From assembly GCF_023159225.1 (NCBI RefSeq), contig NC_063166.1, positions 50,145,649-50,209,648 on the forward strand: a DNA stretch of 64,000 bases, given 5' to 3'. Shown here piece by piece: positions 22,482-34,614 of this stretch. A program made the position numbers and the translations under genes. Below the pieces are notes generated by a model. The model made no database searches and was not told the DNA's origin. It worked only from the letters and a program-made list of their open reading frames with translations. Positions within the stretch are counted from its first letter, which is position 1. Every line of letters begins with the position of its first letter. The stretch comes from Perognathus longimembris pacificus. Lineage: Eukaryota > Chordata > Mammalia > Rodentia > Heteromyidae.

Positions 22482-22743
22482 GACCAGGTACCAGTGGTTC
22501 ATGCCTGTAATCCTAGACACTCAGAAGGCTGAGATCTGAGGAGAGTGGTTCAAAGTCACCCTGGGCAGAAAAGTCTGTGATACTCTTATTTCCAAGTAAC
22601 CACAAAAAAGGCAAAAATGGAGTTTGGCTGAAGTGATGAAGTTTCAGCCTTGAGAAAAAACAAACAAACAAACAAACTCAGAGACAGTGCTTAGGCTTAG
22701 GCCCTAAGTTCAAGCCCCAAGACTGGTACATACACACAAAAAA
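22482..22743 (+). mobile_element. B1+ID dimeric SINE
   Basis: ACCAGGTACCAGTGGTTCAT, TGCCTGTAATCCTAGACACT, ID half with (AAAC)n inside, TTCAAGCCCCAAGACTGG, and a short ACATACACAC tail. It lies in tandem with the preceding copy. Confidence 0.85.
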
Positions 22744-25412
22744 TGCTTTCACTCCTAAATATCATTGTTTTCAAGCTACCAAGAGCATTTCTCAGAGACC
22801 TTTAACCACCTGTTCAATTTCACTATAATATTTCACTAGTTCACTATGATATTGTTTCTCCTCTGTGGATTCTGAAATGAATATAAAGATTTTCTTGAAT
22901 TTCATTATGTCATTGTTCAATGAGGTTACAGTTCCACCAGTCCGGTTATGAGTCCAATGCATCTTGGCTACTGTCACCCCTTTCATCTTTCTCCATTTTT
23001 CTCCTTCCCAACACTACACTAACATTACATAGTTCAATTTTCACAAAATGTACATTGGATATTGTAGCTGCATTTGCTTGCAAATATCAAGTCTTAAGAC
23101 AAGTAAAGACGTACCCTGGTCTTGAAATATCTGCTTCATGACATGCTCCTTCTTATACACATATAGTAAATTCTTCTTGGTACATAAGCAAAACACTGTG
23201 AGTGTTGGTTCAAGCTTGGGTATAATGAAGTCACATTGACAGTGTATTCCAGGGCTTGCCAGAGCATTTTCACTCGTTGTGTATTGCTTCTCAGAGCCAT
23301 TCTTCATGCTGTTGTTTGTTCTTTTACGGATGCAGAAACTGAGGCCCTTGTCAAGATAGCAAGATTTGCAACTCCCATGCAACATTTGAATAGAAGTCTT
23401 TGGGATGAGAATTTCATTGGATTTGCCTTATACTTTCACTTGTGAGCCTGGATACACTTTTCTTTAAATCAATAAAGGTGGAGATGGCAAGTGTCTCAAC
23501 GCACCATGACACCTGACACCTGGTTTGTTCTTCTTTCAATATCACATAGAAACTTGTGAAAATTTTCACTTCACCAGTTCGTGAGCATAATTGACACATA
23601 AGTCAAATAGGAGGAATTTAAATATGCAAGATCACTCTAACAGAAAGAGACATAATCTAGCTTTGCTTTAGTGTAAAAATGAAGATTTTTCTAACAACTT
23701 CTTGTTCTCTGAGAACCTATAAAGCTAAAAATGACCAGAGCCTTTAATTTCTACCAGAAGTCACTATCAGTCTGAAATTCACCAATTTTGGTGCTAAAAG
23801 TAGGGTTCCAAAGATTGCAGCACTTAATCACCTTGACGTGGAATAACAATACAGTGACACATGGAGTCAACCAACCCTCAGAAGAACAGGATGGACCAGG
23901 CCAAATGATATTTCTCTGCCCCTCAAAAGACACCCTAATGAGAGGTGAGCAATCTCATAGACTTGAAGCCTTGGTTCCCCAGCTTGGCTTTACACACAAA
24001 GGAAACTGTAGGAAAAAAAGAAAGAATCCATGAGGTGGAGACACCATTGACCTCATCCAATGCCTTCCATACCCCCTTTATGCCTGGCTCTATTCCTTCC
24101 ATGTTTCTGGGTAGCCCCTCAGCCACCCTTTTTCCTCTACTCAACAAATCCAAATAAGGCCTTTCTTCTAACTAAAACATTCTAAATTTGATTAAACTAC
24201 CACTAGAAATAGTTATAAAATGAATTCCACATCTATTTTAACCTATCCCACTTTTTATTTTTCTTCTGCCTCTTCAAGAGCTTTTCCACAAATTTCCAGA
24301 TTAGCTACAAATGTGTGTCTATTTTTTGAAGACTCCCCAAAAGCAATGCACTTGCCTCTCACTCACCTTGTCCTTCTCTTTCTTTATCAACATGCAGAAG
24401 ATACGTTGTGTTAAACTTGACACTCATTTATTTCTGTATTCAGCAGACTGATCATACATCAAGGTGCCATGTACTGTGCTATCCTATTTCACAGGGAAGG
24501 TAGATGCAATGAGAAAGCACATTACTCACCCTTCACAGCCCTCAAACCTGTGGCACACTCACAACTAGGAACAGTTTACTTATTGAGCAACACAGAAAAA
24601 AGTGAAATCGGTGCCTCCATGGAACTGGAAGACAAGACATGAGAGAGGAGAATGAGTCCTCTGTGCTCCCACATGCAAGTGGCAAACATCACAGATTAGA
24701 GAGAGGGATGGAAGTGGGTCCTAAGAGCCTTCCTGGATGAACCGTCATCCTGCTATGATCTGAAGCCAACATCAGCGATGTCTAGCCTATCTGTGAACTT
24801 TGTAATGAGCTTCCTCAAAACTCATTGACTTAAGATAGTAATGATTATTGCTCATGTGTTCTAAGATTAGCCAGTGAGGAGGAAAGACAATGAGCTGAAG
24901 CCGACAAGGTACTAGCTGAGCAGCTCTGAATTGAACTCAGAAAACTGGCCAAATCTCCTTGCTATGACTGGGGTCTGTATCTCCCCAACCTGGGCTCTTT
25001 GTGGGTCCCAGGCTCAGAAGACAGTGGCCACTCAGGAGAAATTCTTTTCATAGTGATGAACGCTGGTGAAACCCTACATGGCTTCAAAAGGCCTTGGGCC
25101 AGACATTGTACTTCTGCCCAAAGTCAATCAACTGGTTCAGACCAAAGTCAAAAGGCAGAGGAATCCACTCCTCCCATGTCCGGGTCGTTGAAACCTTAGG
25201 GATGAAAAGTTGGACCGGTAAAGCAATCCATCGTAGGTGGGTTCAGAGGGGAAATCATGCAAAATTCCATTCAGAAGCTTGCAAGCACAAGTATCAAAGA
25301 GCCAAGACAAGCTTACATCAGGTTAGGCGGAGAATAGGGCTGAGTGAAACTGGCAGTGGCTGGGAGCCAAAACAAAGGGCTTAATCCTCAACTTAAACCA
25401 ATGGGAATCAAG
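22744..25412. other. Largely unique 2.7 kb stretch
   Basis: No coding gene recognised; several 60-114-codon frames show no family resemblance. A MIR-like core (GGATGCAGAAACTGAGGCCC) lies at about 23,330-23,350. The 24,830-25,400 part has the look of an old interspersed repeat but I cannot name it. Confidence 0.4.
23320..23400 (+). mobile_element. MIR core fragment
   Basis: TTTTACGGATGCAGAAACTG followed by AGGCCC is close to the conserved MIR core. The flanks are too diverged to delimit. Confidence 0.6.
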
Positions 25413-25965
25413 TCTATGGTCTCCCTTATTGGGAATAATTAGTACAGGTTTAGGCAAGTCATAGCAGAGGATCACAAGAGCCCAATAGCTATACCCTTAT
25501 GAAAACATAAGATAATGCTAAGTGAAATGAACTCCATGTTATGGAAATGATTGTTATATCACTGTTGTAACTACTTTCAATGTCCCATCTGTATCTGTGG
25601 CTTCTATTATTGATGATGTTCTTGTATCACCTTCCTGTGGTTGTACCTACACTATCTCTGTAATCTTATCTGAGTATATTGGAAACCATGTATACTGGTA
25701 TTAGAAGTAGGAAATTGAAAGGGAATACCAAAATTGAGAGACACAGGGTAAAAAAAGACAAGCAACTACAAAAGCAATACTTGCAAAACTGTTTGGTGTA
25801 AGTGAACTGAACACCTCATGGGGAGAAAGGGAAAGGGGGAGGAGGGAGGGGGGTATGAGGGACAAGGTAACAAACAGTACAAGAAATGTATCCAATGCCT
25901 AATGTATGAAACTGTAACCTCTCTGTACATCAGTTTGATAATAAAAATTTGAAAAAAAAAAAAAA
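25413..25965 (+). mobile_element. L1 3' end, young family (3' UTR only)
   Basis: Starts at the last codons of ORF2 (CTCCCTTATTGGGAATAATT) and runs through the full 3' UTR, including the G-rich tract, to a poly(A) at about 25,950-25,965. It closely matches 2364-2906. I could not find a convincing TSD. It is tail-to-tail with the full-length L1 at 26,679. Confidence 0.93.
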
Positions 25966-26664
25966 AGAGTGAAAGCAAGAGGAAAAAACAATCACAAGAT
26001 GTTTGTAGCTACAGGGGAAAAGTAGGATAGAGAAATCAAGGTACCTCAGAAGCATGATCCAAGGAAGAGGGATACAGTGTATCTATTGATCTGTTTCAGA
26101 CCAACCTGGCTCCAAAAGCAAATGGAATGAATTATTAATTCCAAAACAGGGGACAAACCCATTAGCATAAGTCACCATATGTATAATCGATGAATGATTA
26201 GATTTGCTCCCAATTACCAATGCAGAAACAAATTAAATGGGGCCCTTTGAGAAGTTGCCTAAGACCCAAATGTATAGTGCTTTTTTTTTCCTGAAACATT
26301 TTTTTCCTATCCTCTCTGGAAAATATGTAAGTGGCCTGTCTAATCCCAGAAAATTTGTTATATTAAGTAATTCCCCACAGAAGACTGAGTCACTGCCTCC
26401 AAATAGCCCCACCCCAATGTGCTTAAGAGTGAACACGGGGAAGACTCTATACCCAAGCCAGCCCAAAGCCAGGGTAAACAACCCAGTCACACCGAGACTA
26501 GAAGTTAGACTTTATTTCTTATTGGAGCAGCTGGGTGGGAATTTTATTAGAAACTGTCATCACCTGCAGAGCTAACTGAAACCTAGGGAGATGTGCATTT
26601 ACAAAAGAATGCCCTTAGCAAATTCACATTTTGAATGTGTTTTTTTTAAGTATTGAGGAAAATG
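25966..26664. other. Unique spacer between two L1 tails
   Basis: About 700 bases with no repeat recognised. It contains a 112-codon plus-strand frame (26,237-26,575) that resembles nothing I know. Confidence 0.45.
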
Positions 26665-27217
26665 AAGGTTAATGTTTTTTTTGTTGTTGTTTTGTTTTGT
26701 TTTTCAAATTTTTATTATCAAACTGATGTACAGAGAGGTTACAGTTTCATACATTAGGCATTGGATACATTTCTTGTACTGTTTGTTACCTTGTGCCTCA
26801 TACCCCCCTCCCTCCTCCCCTTTTCCCTCCCCCCCCCCCAGGTGTTCAGTTCACTTACACCAAACAGTTTTGCAAGTACTGCTTTTGTAGTTGTTTGTCT
26901 TTTTTTACCCTGTCGTCTGTCAAATTTGGTATTCCCTTTCAATTTCGTACTTCCAATACTAGTATACACGATTTCCAATATACTCACATAAGATTACAGA
27001 GATAGTGTAGGTACAATCACAGGAAGGTGATACAAGAACATCATCAATAATAGAAGCTACAGATACACATGGGACATTGAAAGTAGTTACAACTGTGATA
27101 TAACAATTGTCTCCATAACATGGAGTTCATTTCACTTAGCATCATCTTATGTGTTCATAAGGGTATAGATAGCTATTGGCCCTTGTGATGCTCTGCTATG
27201 ACTTGCCTAAACCTGTA

Positions 27218-30200
27218 CTAATTATTCCCAATAAGGGAGACCATAGAGTCCATGTTTCTTTGGGTCTGGCTCACTTCACTTAGTATAATTTTTTCCAAGT
27301 CCTTCCATTTCCTTACAAATGGGACTATGTCATTCTTTCTGATAGAGGCATAAAATTCCATTGTGTATATGTACCACATTTTCCTGATCCATTCGTCTAC
27401 TGAGGGGCATCTGGGTTGGTTCCAGATTCTCGCTATGCCAAATTGTGCTGCTATGAAGATTGTTGTGCTGGTGGCATTACTGTGATTTTGTTTGTGGTCA
27501 TTTGGCTAGATACCCAAAAGTGGGGCTGCTGGGTCATAGGGGAGTTCTATATTTAGCCTTCTGAGGAATCTCCATACTGCTTGCCAGAGTGGCTGAACCA
27601 GTTTACATTCCCACCAACAATGAAGTAGGGTTCCCTTTTGGCCACATCCCCTCCAACAATTGTTTTTGTTAGTTTTCTTGATATATGACATTCTTACTGG
27701 GGTGAGATGGAATCCCAATGTTGTTTTGATTTGCATTTCCTTTATGGCCAGTGATGTAGAGCATTTTTTCATATGTCTCTTGGCCATTCTCATTTCCTCA
27801 TCAGAGAAGTCTCTTTGTAAGTCTTTAGGCCACTTGATTCGGGGGCTATTGGTTCTTTGAGGTTTTGTTTTGGAAGAAGGTAATTTTTTTAGTCCTGCAT
27901 ATATTTTAGAGATGAGGCCTTTGTCTGTTGAATGTCCGGTAAAGATCTTCTCCCAGTCTGTGGGCTTTCTGTTTATCTTGCGAGCTATGTCCTTTGCCGT
28001 GCAGAAGCTCTGCAGTTTGATGCAGTCCCATTTGTCCAACCTTTCTTTGATTTGTAGCCTTTCTGGGTCTTTGTTAAGGAAGTTCTGTCCTGTGCCAAGG
28101 AGCCCAAGTGTTTCTCCTACTCCTTCCTTTAGTGTTTTCAGGGTGTCTGTTTTGATTTCGAGGTCTTTAATCCATTTGGAATTGATTTTGGTGCAGGGTG
28201 ATATATAAGGATCTAGTTTTAGTTTGTTGCATGTGTTGAGCCAGTTTTGCCAGCACCACTTGTTAAAGAGGCTATCTGTCTTTCATACTATTGTTTTAGC
28301 TCCTTTATCAAAGATTAAGTAGGCGTAGTTCTGTGGGTTCATTTCTGGGTCTTCAATTCTGTTCCATTGGTCTTCAGGCCTGTTCCGGTGCCAATACCAA
28401 GCTGTTTTTATTACTATAGCTTTATAATACAGCTTGAAGTTGGGTATTGTAATTCCTCCAGCACTGTTCTTTCTGCTTAGGAGTGTTTTTGCTATTCTAG
28501 GTCTTTTATTGTTCCATATGAATTTCTGGATTGCTTCCTCTATTTCTTTAAAAAAATGGTATTGGGATATTAATGGGTATTGCATTGAATTTGTAGATAG
28601 CCTTTGGCAATATTGCCATTTTGATTATATTAATCCTCCCAATCCAGGAGCTTGGGAGGTTTTTCCATTTCCTTAGTTCTGACTTAATTTCATTTTTCAA
28701 GCTTTTAAAGTGCTCATCAAAGAGGTCTTTCACTTCTTTGGTTAAGGTTATTCCTAGGTATTTTATGTTTTGGGGGGCTATTGCAAAAGGAGTGGCTTTC
28801 CTGATTTCAGCCTCAGTCTTCGGGTCGTTAGCATAGAGACAGGCCGTTGATTTTTGAAGGTTTATTTTATATCCTGAAACTTTGCCAAAGTTTTGGATCA
28901 GCTCTAGTAGCTTGGGGGTAGATTCTATGGGATTTTTTAGGTGTAGGATCATGTCATCTGCGAAGAGAGAAAATTTAACTTCATCTTTTCCTATTTGGAT
29001 CCCCTTTATATTTTCTTCTTGCCTAATTGCTCTGGCTAGGAATTCTAGTACTATGTTGAAGAGCAGGGGAGAGAGTGGACATCCCTGCCTTGTTCCTGAT
29101 TTTAAAGGGAATGGCTTTAGTTTTTCCCCATTTAGAGTTATGCTTGCTGTTGGTTTGTCATAAACTGCCTTGATTATATTCAGGAATGTTCCCTGGAATC
29201 CCAGTTTTTCCAGGGCTTTTAGCATAAATGGGTGCTGGATTTTATCGAACGCTTTTTCCGCATCCAGAGATAAAACCATGTGGTTCTTTACCTTGCTCCG
29301 GTTGATGTGGTGGATTACATTAATTGACTTGAGTATATTCAACCAACTTTGCATCCCTGGGATGAATCCAGTTTGATCATGGTGTATGATTTTTTTGATG
29401 ACCTGTTGAAGTCGATTGGCCAGAATTTTGTTGAGAATTTTCGCGTCTATGTTCATCAGGGAGATCGGTCTGTAGTCCTCTTTCCATGATGAGTCTCTGC
29501 CTGGTTTTGGGATGAGGGTTATACTGGCTTCATAGAATGAGTCTGGTAGTGAACGTTCTCTTTCAATTTCATTGAAGAGTTTGAGAAATATTGGTGTGAG
29601 TTCTGTTTTGAAGGCCTTGTAGAATTCTGCAGTGAATCTGTCTGGACCTGGGTTTTTCTTGGATGGGAGATCATTTATTGCCGTTTCTATTTCAATACTG
29701 GATATGGATCTGTTTAGAAGGTTTAAATCTTCATGGTTGAGTTTGGGGATATCAATTTTTTCTAGGAAATCATCCATTTCTTCCAGGTTCTCGAATTTGT
29801 TGGCATAAAGGTTTGCAAAATAGTCCCTTATTATTTTCTGAATTTCAGTTATTTCTGTGATGATGTTACCTGTTTCATCTCTTATCTTGTTTATTTGAGT
29901 GTGCTGCCTTCGTTTTTTGGTCAGGTTTGGTCTATCTTGTTGATTTTTTCAAAGAACCAACTCTTTGTTTTGTTGATTCTTTCGATGGTTTTTTTCATGT
30001 CTAATTGATTTAATTCTGATTTGATTTTAATTATTTGCTTCCGTCTATTGACTTGGGGTTTGGCTTGCTGTTCTCTCTCCAGAAAATTAAGGTGCTTCCT
30101 TAAATTACTGAGTTGCTGTTTCTCCAGTTTATTGATGTATGTACTCAGAGATATAAATTTTCCTCTGAATACTGCCTTTGCTGTGTCCCAAAGGAGCTGG

Positions 30201-31051
30201 TACTTTGTGTCCTCAACTTGGTTGAAGTCCATAAACATTTGAATTTCCGTTTTAATTTCTTCAATGACCCACTGATGGTTCAGCAGTGTGTTCTTTAGTC
30301 TCCATGAATTGTGGGATTTTCTGTGGTGGCTGATTGAGTTGAGCTCTAATTTTATTCCATTGTGGTCTGAGAGAATGCAGGGAATGGTTTTGATACTTCT
30401 GAATTTGTACAGATTTTCTTTGTGCCCTAAGATGTGATCTATTTTGGAGAATGTTCCATGCGCTGCGGAGAAGAATGTGTATTCTGTTGTTGCTGGGTGG
30501 AATATTCTGTAGATGTCGGTTAAGTCTAGTTGGTCTGTGCAATTATTAAGATCTGTGGTTTCTTTGTTCAGTTTTTGGCGTGTTGATCTGTCCAGAGGTG
30601 ATAGTGGAATGTTAAAGTCCCCAACTATCAATGTGTTTGGGTCTATGAGTGTTTTTAGAGTCAGTAGTGTTTGTTTGATGAAGTTGGGTGCTCCTGCATT
30701 TGGTGTGTAGATATTTAGAATGGTTATATCTTCCTGTAGGAGAGATCCCTTTACTAGTATGTAGTAGCCTTCTTTGTCTCTTCTTACCTTTTTTAATTTG
30801 AAGTCAATTTTGTCTGATACTAGGATTGCAACTCCAGCCTGCTTATGGGGGCCATTTTCTTGATAGATTTGTTTCCAGCCTTTCACTTTTAGAAGATGTT
30901 TACTTTTGCTGGATAGATGTATCTCTTGGAGGCAGCAGAAAGATGGATCTTGATTTTTGATCCAACTTATGAGCCTATGTCGTTTGATTGGAGAATTAAG
31001 TCCATTAATGTTGAGAGTTAGGATTGAGAGATGATCATTTGTTCCTTTCAT
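27218..31051 (-). pseudogene. L1 ORF2 (endonuclease-reverse transcriptase), inactivated
   Basis: The span is 3834 nt, equal to 1278 codons with stop, which matches mammalian L1 ORF2p (about 1275 aa). The N-terminal endonuclease shows LNINGLNSPIKRHR, CCLQEIHL, IVGDFNIPLSP and SDHNG motifs (the metal-binding and catalytic N/E/D/H set). The reverse transcriptase shows [10 protein letters not shown] and FADD (28,953-28,964). The Cys-rich C-terminal motif is near 27,610-27,665. Four lesions are visible. A 1-nt deletion lies near 29,918-29,922. A 1-nt insertion lies in an A7 run at 28,550-28,556. There is a TGA replacing a Trp codon at 28,283-28,285 and a TAG replacing a Tyr codon at 27,506-27,508. 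The start at 31,051 (MKGTNDHL) was chosen because it lies just upstream of the first endonuclease motif and 52 nt after the ORF1 stop. A longer frame from 31,165 overlaps ORF1. In other L1s this protein nicks DNA and reverse-transcribes the L1 RNA at the nick. Confidence 0.94.
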
Positions 31052-31103
31052 TATCACTATATTGTTTAAAGCTGTGTCTTCCCATTTCTTGATCTGATGT
31101 TTA

Positions 31104-32452
31104 CTATTTAGGGTCCATTTCTCTGTCTGTATTGGGATCTTTATTATTTTCCCTGTATAGTACATCTTTGAGGATTTTCTGTAAAGCTGGTTTGGTGGAG
31201 ATATATTGTTTCAGTTTTTCCTTACTGTGGAAGACTTTTATTTGACCTTCGGCTATGAATGAGAGTTTGGCTGGGTACAGAATTCTTGGTTGGTAGTTAT
31301 TTTTATTTAGTGTTTGGTATACTTCATTCCAGGCTCTCCGTGCTTTCATGGTCTCTGCTGAGAAGTCTGGGGTAATTCTGATTGCTTTTCCTTTGTATGT
31401 GATTGTTTTCTTCTCCCTAACAGCTTTAAGGATTCTTTCTTTGTACTCTACTGATCCTGTTTTGATCACAATGTGTCGGTGGGATGTCCTATTCTGGTCT
31501 GGTTGGTTTGGGGTTCTAAATGCTTCTTGTATCTGTATAGGCCTTTCCTTCTGGATATTTGGGAAGTTCTCAACTAATATTCTGTTAAATAGATTGCCTA
31601 TCCCATTAACTTCTTTCTCCAAGTTTTCCTCAATACCTATTATCCTTAAATTGGGCTTCCTGATCGTGTCTTGATTCTCCTGTAGCGATCTGTTTTGTTG
31701 ATTGGATTGGATTTGTATTGATTTTTGATCTTTCTCCATAGAATCTAAGGAATCTTCAGCTCCTGAGATTCGATCCTCTGCTTCAGTTAGTTGGGACTGT
31801 AGGCTAGCTACTTGATTTCGAATCTCTTTTCCTTCTGACTGGTCTTTCCTGATGATTTCCATGTCATTTCTTAGGTCTTGTATGGACTTCTTTACTTCAT
31901 TAACTTCATTACTTTGGTTTTGATTGTTGTCTCTCAAATCTTTAAGCTGGTTAGCTATCTTTTCATTTGACTCTTTTTTTTTTTTTTTTTTTTTTTTTGG
32001 CCAGTCCTGGGCTTGGACTCAGGGCCTGAGCACTGTCCCTGGCTTCTTCCCGCTCAAGGCTAGCACTCTGCCACTTGAGCCACAGCGCCGCTTCTGGCCG
32101 TTTTCTGTATATGTGGTGCTGGGGAATCGAACCTAGGGCCTCGTGTATCCGAGGCAGGCACTCTTGCCACTAGGCTATATCCCCAGCCCTCATTTGACTC
32201 TTGAAGTTCATTTATCTTTATCTTTGTGGATGCCATGAAATTCTCCATTAATTTTTGCTTTGCCTCCTCACACTCTAGAATAATTGACTGAAGAGATTGA
32301 AACCTTTCATTTATCATGTTTATCTGTAGACTTTGTAGAGCATTTTGGGGGTTCTCTTCTATGTCTTTGATTGACTGCTCTGCTTCCTGCTTGTTTTGAG
32401 TGGGGGCTAAGACTTCATTGTTTGCCATCTTTCTTGTGTTCCTTCTGCCCAT
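31104..32452 (-). pseudogene. L1 ORF1 (RNA-binding chaperone), split by SINE insertion
   Basis: ORF1 begins at MGRRNTRK (32,452) and ends at 31,104. Subtracting the SINE (31,976-32,189) and one 13-bp TSD copy leaves 1122 nt, exactly 374 codons with stop. ORF1 was therefore a complete frame of about 373 aa when the SINE landed, close to rodent ORF1p length. The N-terminal half is rich in Gln/Glu and heptads (coiled-coil trimerisation region, about residues 50-170). The C-terminal half has the RRM/CTD-like block with RIIGIEE, FRTPNQ and RHIVIK strings. In other L1s it coats L1 RNA in the cytoplasmic ribonucleoprotein. The upstream frame from 32,491 adds 13 codons and is not favoured. Confidence 0.92.
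31976..32189 (-). mobile_element. Young ID-dimer SINE inside L1 ORF1
   Basis: Same strand as the host L1. TSD TCATTTGACTCTT is at 31,963-31,975 and 32,190-32,202. Long pure T-run (A tail on the minus strand), intact B box, high similarity to the copies at 13,957 and 63,544. It must postdate the L1 insertion. Confidence 0.95.
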
Positions 32453-34246
32453 TTGAATTGGGAATGCCAGTCTACCAGCATCTGTGAGCACTGTTTAAGA
32501 CCCAAAGCAGCCCTTACCAAGCACTGTTGTGTAAATCTTACAAGTTCACAATTATATACAGATACCTTGTATACCTGTCTATAAAATTAGATTTGGTGTT
32601 CCTAAATGATACAATTTCAATATAACAACCGATCCTGGGCCCTGTATTCAGTAGTTACTTATTTACTGTTACAACCCTATACACAATTCTTGTTTTTATA
32701 TTAAGTTCTTTTAGGACTGGCTTTCTCTATGAACCCCTTTGGTTCACTCGGATTAAGCTGGGATACCCTCTATCCAATAACCAGGAGTCAATGGAACCTG
32801 GAGGTCCAGGCAGTAAGTCAGGAGTGTAAGTTGGAGGTAGTAAAGAGAATAGAGTAAAATGTATTGGGGGGGGTGGTGATTTTGGTTTAGTTTCAGTGAC
32901 GTGGAAATGTGGAGAAGAGTAGAATCAGTAGAAAGAACAAGGTTAAAATGATAGACAATGGAGAGTTAGCAGAAAAGAGTGGAGGTGTTATTCATAGGAA
33001 AGTAATTTTTAAAGAAAGAGAATGCAAAGAGAGAAATAAAGTAAAAATACTGGAAGACAGATGCACAAAACAGAGAAAAATTATTTAAAAAAGAAAAATA
33101 AATAAAAGGAAAAGAAAACAGAAAAGGAACAACCCAAACAAACAAACAACAAAAAAAACTTGATAAAACAAACCGGTAAAAATGGAAAACAAACAAACAA
33201 ACAAACAAAAAAACCAACGATGTTTCAGAAGTGAAAAAATTAAAAAGATATTTTTTTTAAAAAGTTTAAAAAATGTTTGAAAAGAAAAAGAAAAAAAATG
33301 GAGTCCTCCTTGTTTGGGTGGTCTTTCCCCAGTCTCTGGTTTCCTTGCAATGGTCTGCAGTCTATTTTCCTGATTGGCTGGTTTGACTTGATTTCAGTTT
33401 GCAAGGGGTAGGTCTGTTCTGACCCTTCTCCCCTGTTGGTGCAATCCTGGGTCTCTGTGGTTCACACAGCTTGCAGGTAGGCCTTGGCGTCCTCTGTAGA
33501 TGGGGACGTGAGCAGTCTCGGGAACTGTGGCTCCTCTGTCTGCTGTGGGGCCGTTGCCTTTGATGCCTGGCTTTGAATAGGCTGTGGACTCAGCAGGGCG
33601 GGGCACCTCTGGCCTGTTTTACCCGGCTGAGAGTTGCTTGCCTGGGCGGGGCGGCCTCCTTGGCGGAGGTGGCTATGGAATGCAGCTCCATTTTGGGCTG
33701 GGAATTGGGCTTCCTCTGTGACGGGACCATTTAACTGTCTCAGGAATTATTTGTTCCCCCATCTGGTGTTTCCGTGCCGCTGGGAGCTGCTCGCCGCTTT
33801 CGCTTTAAATTTACAAATTCCGGCGGGCAGGACAGGGCACCTCTGGCTAAGCCGAGGCCCAGGACATGCCTCCCGCCAGGGCAGGGGGCGTTCTCCTGGA
33901 TGGAACTGGCTCTCACTGGTCGGTCCCTCTTGCCCTTTTCAAAGATGGCTCCTTTGACCTCACTTTCCCCAGGCCCGCTTTAGTTCCAATCTGGTCTGAC
34001 CCTATGCCAGTGGCAAAGATGGCACTTTGCTCTGGCGGTGGGGGAAGGGCTGCCTTCCAGAAGCTGCTCTGTGGGCGCGAGTGAGAATATCTTTCGTGGG
34101 GTACTCACGCTTTCTCTGTGATTTCAGGTCATCCGTGCTCAGCTGCCGTCTGGAGTATTTCTCGCTGGTCTCCGCTGTGTGCTTTAGCTGCGCGGAGTGC
34201 GGGTTGCTGTGCTGTGCACTGTACCGGCGCCGGCACTGGCGTGGCA
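32453..34246 (-). promoter_or_regulatory. L1 5' UTR with CpG-rich internal promoter region
   Basis: About 1.8 kb upstream of ORF1 in element orientation. The distal 650 bases (33,600-34,246) are GC-rich with many CpGs (GCCGGCGCCGGTAC near the 5' edge), the expected character of an L1 internal RNA polymerase II promoter. The next 1.1 kb is AT-rich and holds pure T/C-rich stretches (33,000-33,300). No tandem monomer array like that of mouse L1 is visible. A donor-like AAAGC|GTGAGTACC lies near 34,110 in sense orientation. Confidence 0.75.
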
Positions 34247-34354
34247 AAGGTTAATGTTTTAAGGTGAGAATTTACTTCTGAGTGTGAATATGTTTGTAAG
34301 TTAAGACTGAAGGAGAAAAGGTGACATATTTGTGACCTTGGCAATGGGCTTGAC

Positions 34355-34425
34355 CCTGAGTTAGCTGTGTGACCTTGGATGTCAGTAACTTCTCTGAGCC
34401 TAGCTTTTTCTCTGGGTGGATCATG
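34355..34425 (-). mobile_element. MIR-type fragment
   Basis: TAGCTGTGTGACCTTGGATG, then CAGTAACTTCTCTGAGCCTA: the conserved MIR core in reverse orientation. Confidence 0.7.
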
Positions 34426-34614
34426 AAGTTTCCTAAGCAATTATATTCTGCAGCATATGTCTTTAACAAGACAGTCCTTTTGGAAATTGACTCATTCAAT
34501 TTTTTTACTAACCGAGGCTTAGAAGGATAAATGAGAAATTAGGAGGGGAAAAAACTTATAAAATTTAGCCTGAGATTCTGATCATCTTCCTTTCATTTCT
34601 TTCCTTAATGTACA

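Larger units (their letters stand above)
26679..34246 (-). mobile_element. Full-length LINE-1 with perfect 14-bp TSD
   Basis: A complete minus-strand L1 of about 7.57 kb (about 7.34 kb without the SINE and one SINE TSD copy). TSD AAGGTTAATGTTTT is at 26,665-26,678 and 34,247-34,260. In element orientation the target reads TT/AAAACATT, the usual L1 endonuclease site. Order: 5' UTR 34,246-32,453, ORF1 32,452-31,104 (split by a SINE), 52-nt spacer, ORF2 31,051-27,218, 3' UTR with G-rich tract, A-rich tail. The intact ends and perfect TSD suggest a fairly recent insertion, but both ORFs are broken. Confidence 0.96.

Noticed and set aside
27660..29376. Plus-strand frames across the full-length L1 (for example 27,870-28,208 and 28,882-29,163)
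   Set aside because: They are antisense shadows of ORF2, and the same shadows occur opposite the L1 at 575-2386 (for example 1396-1944).
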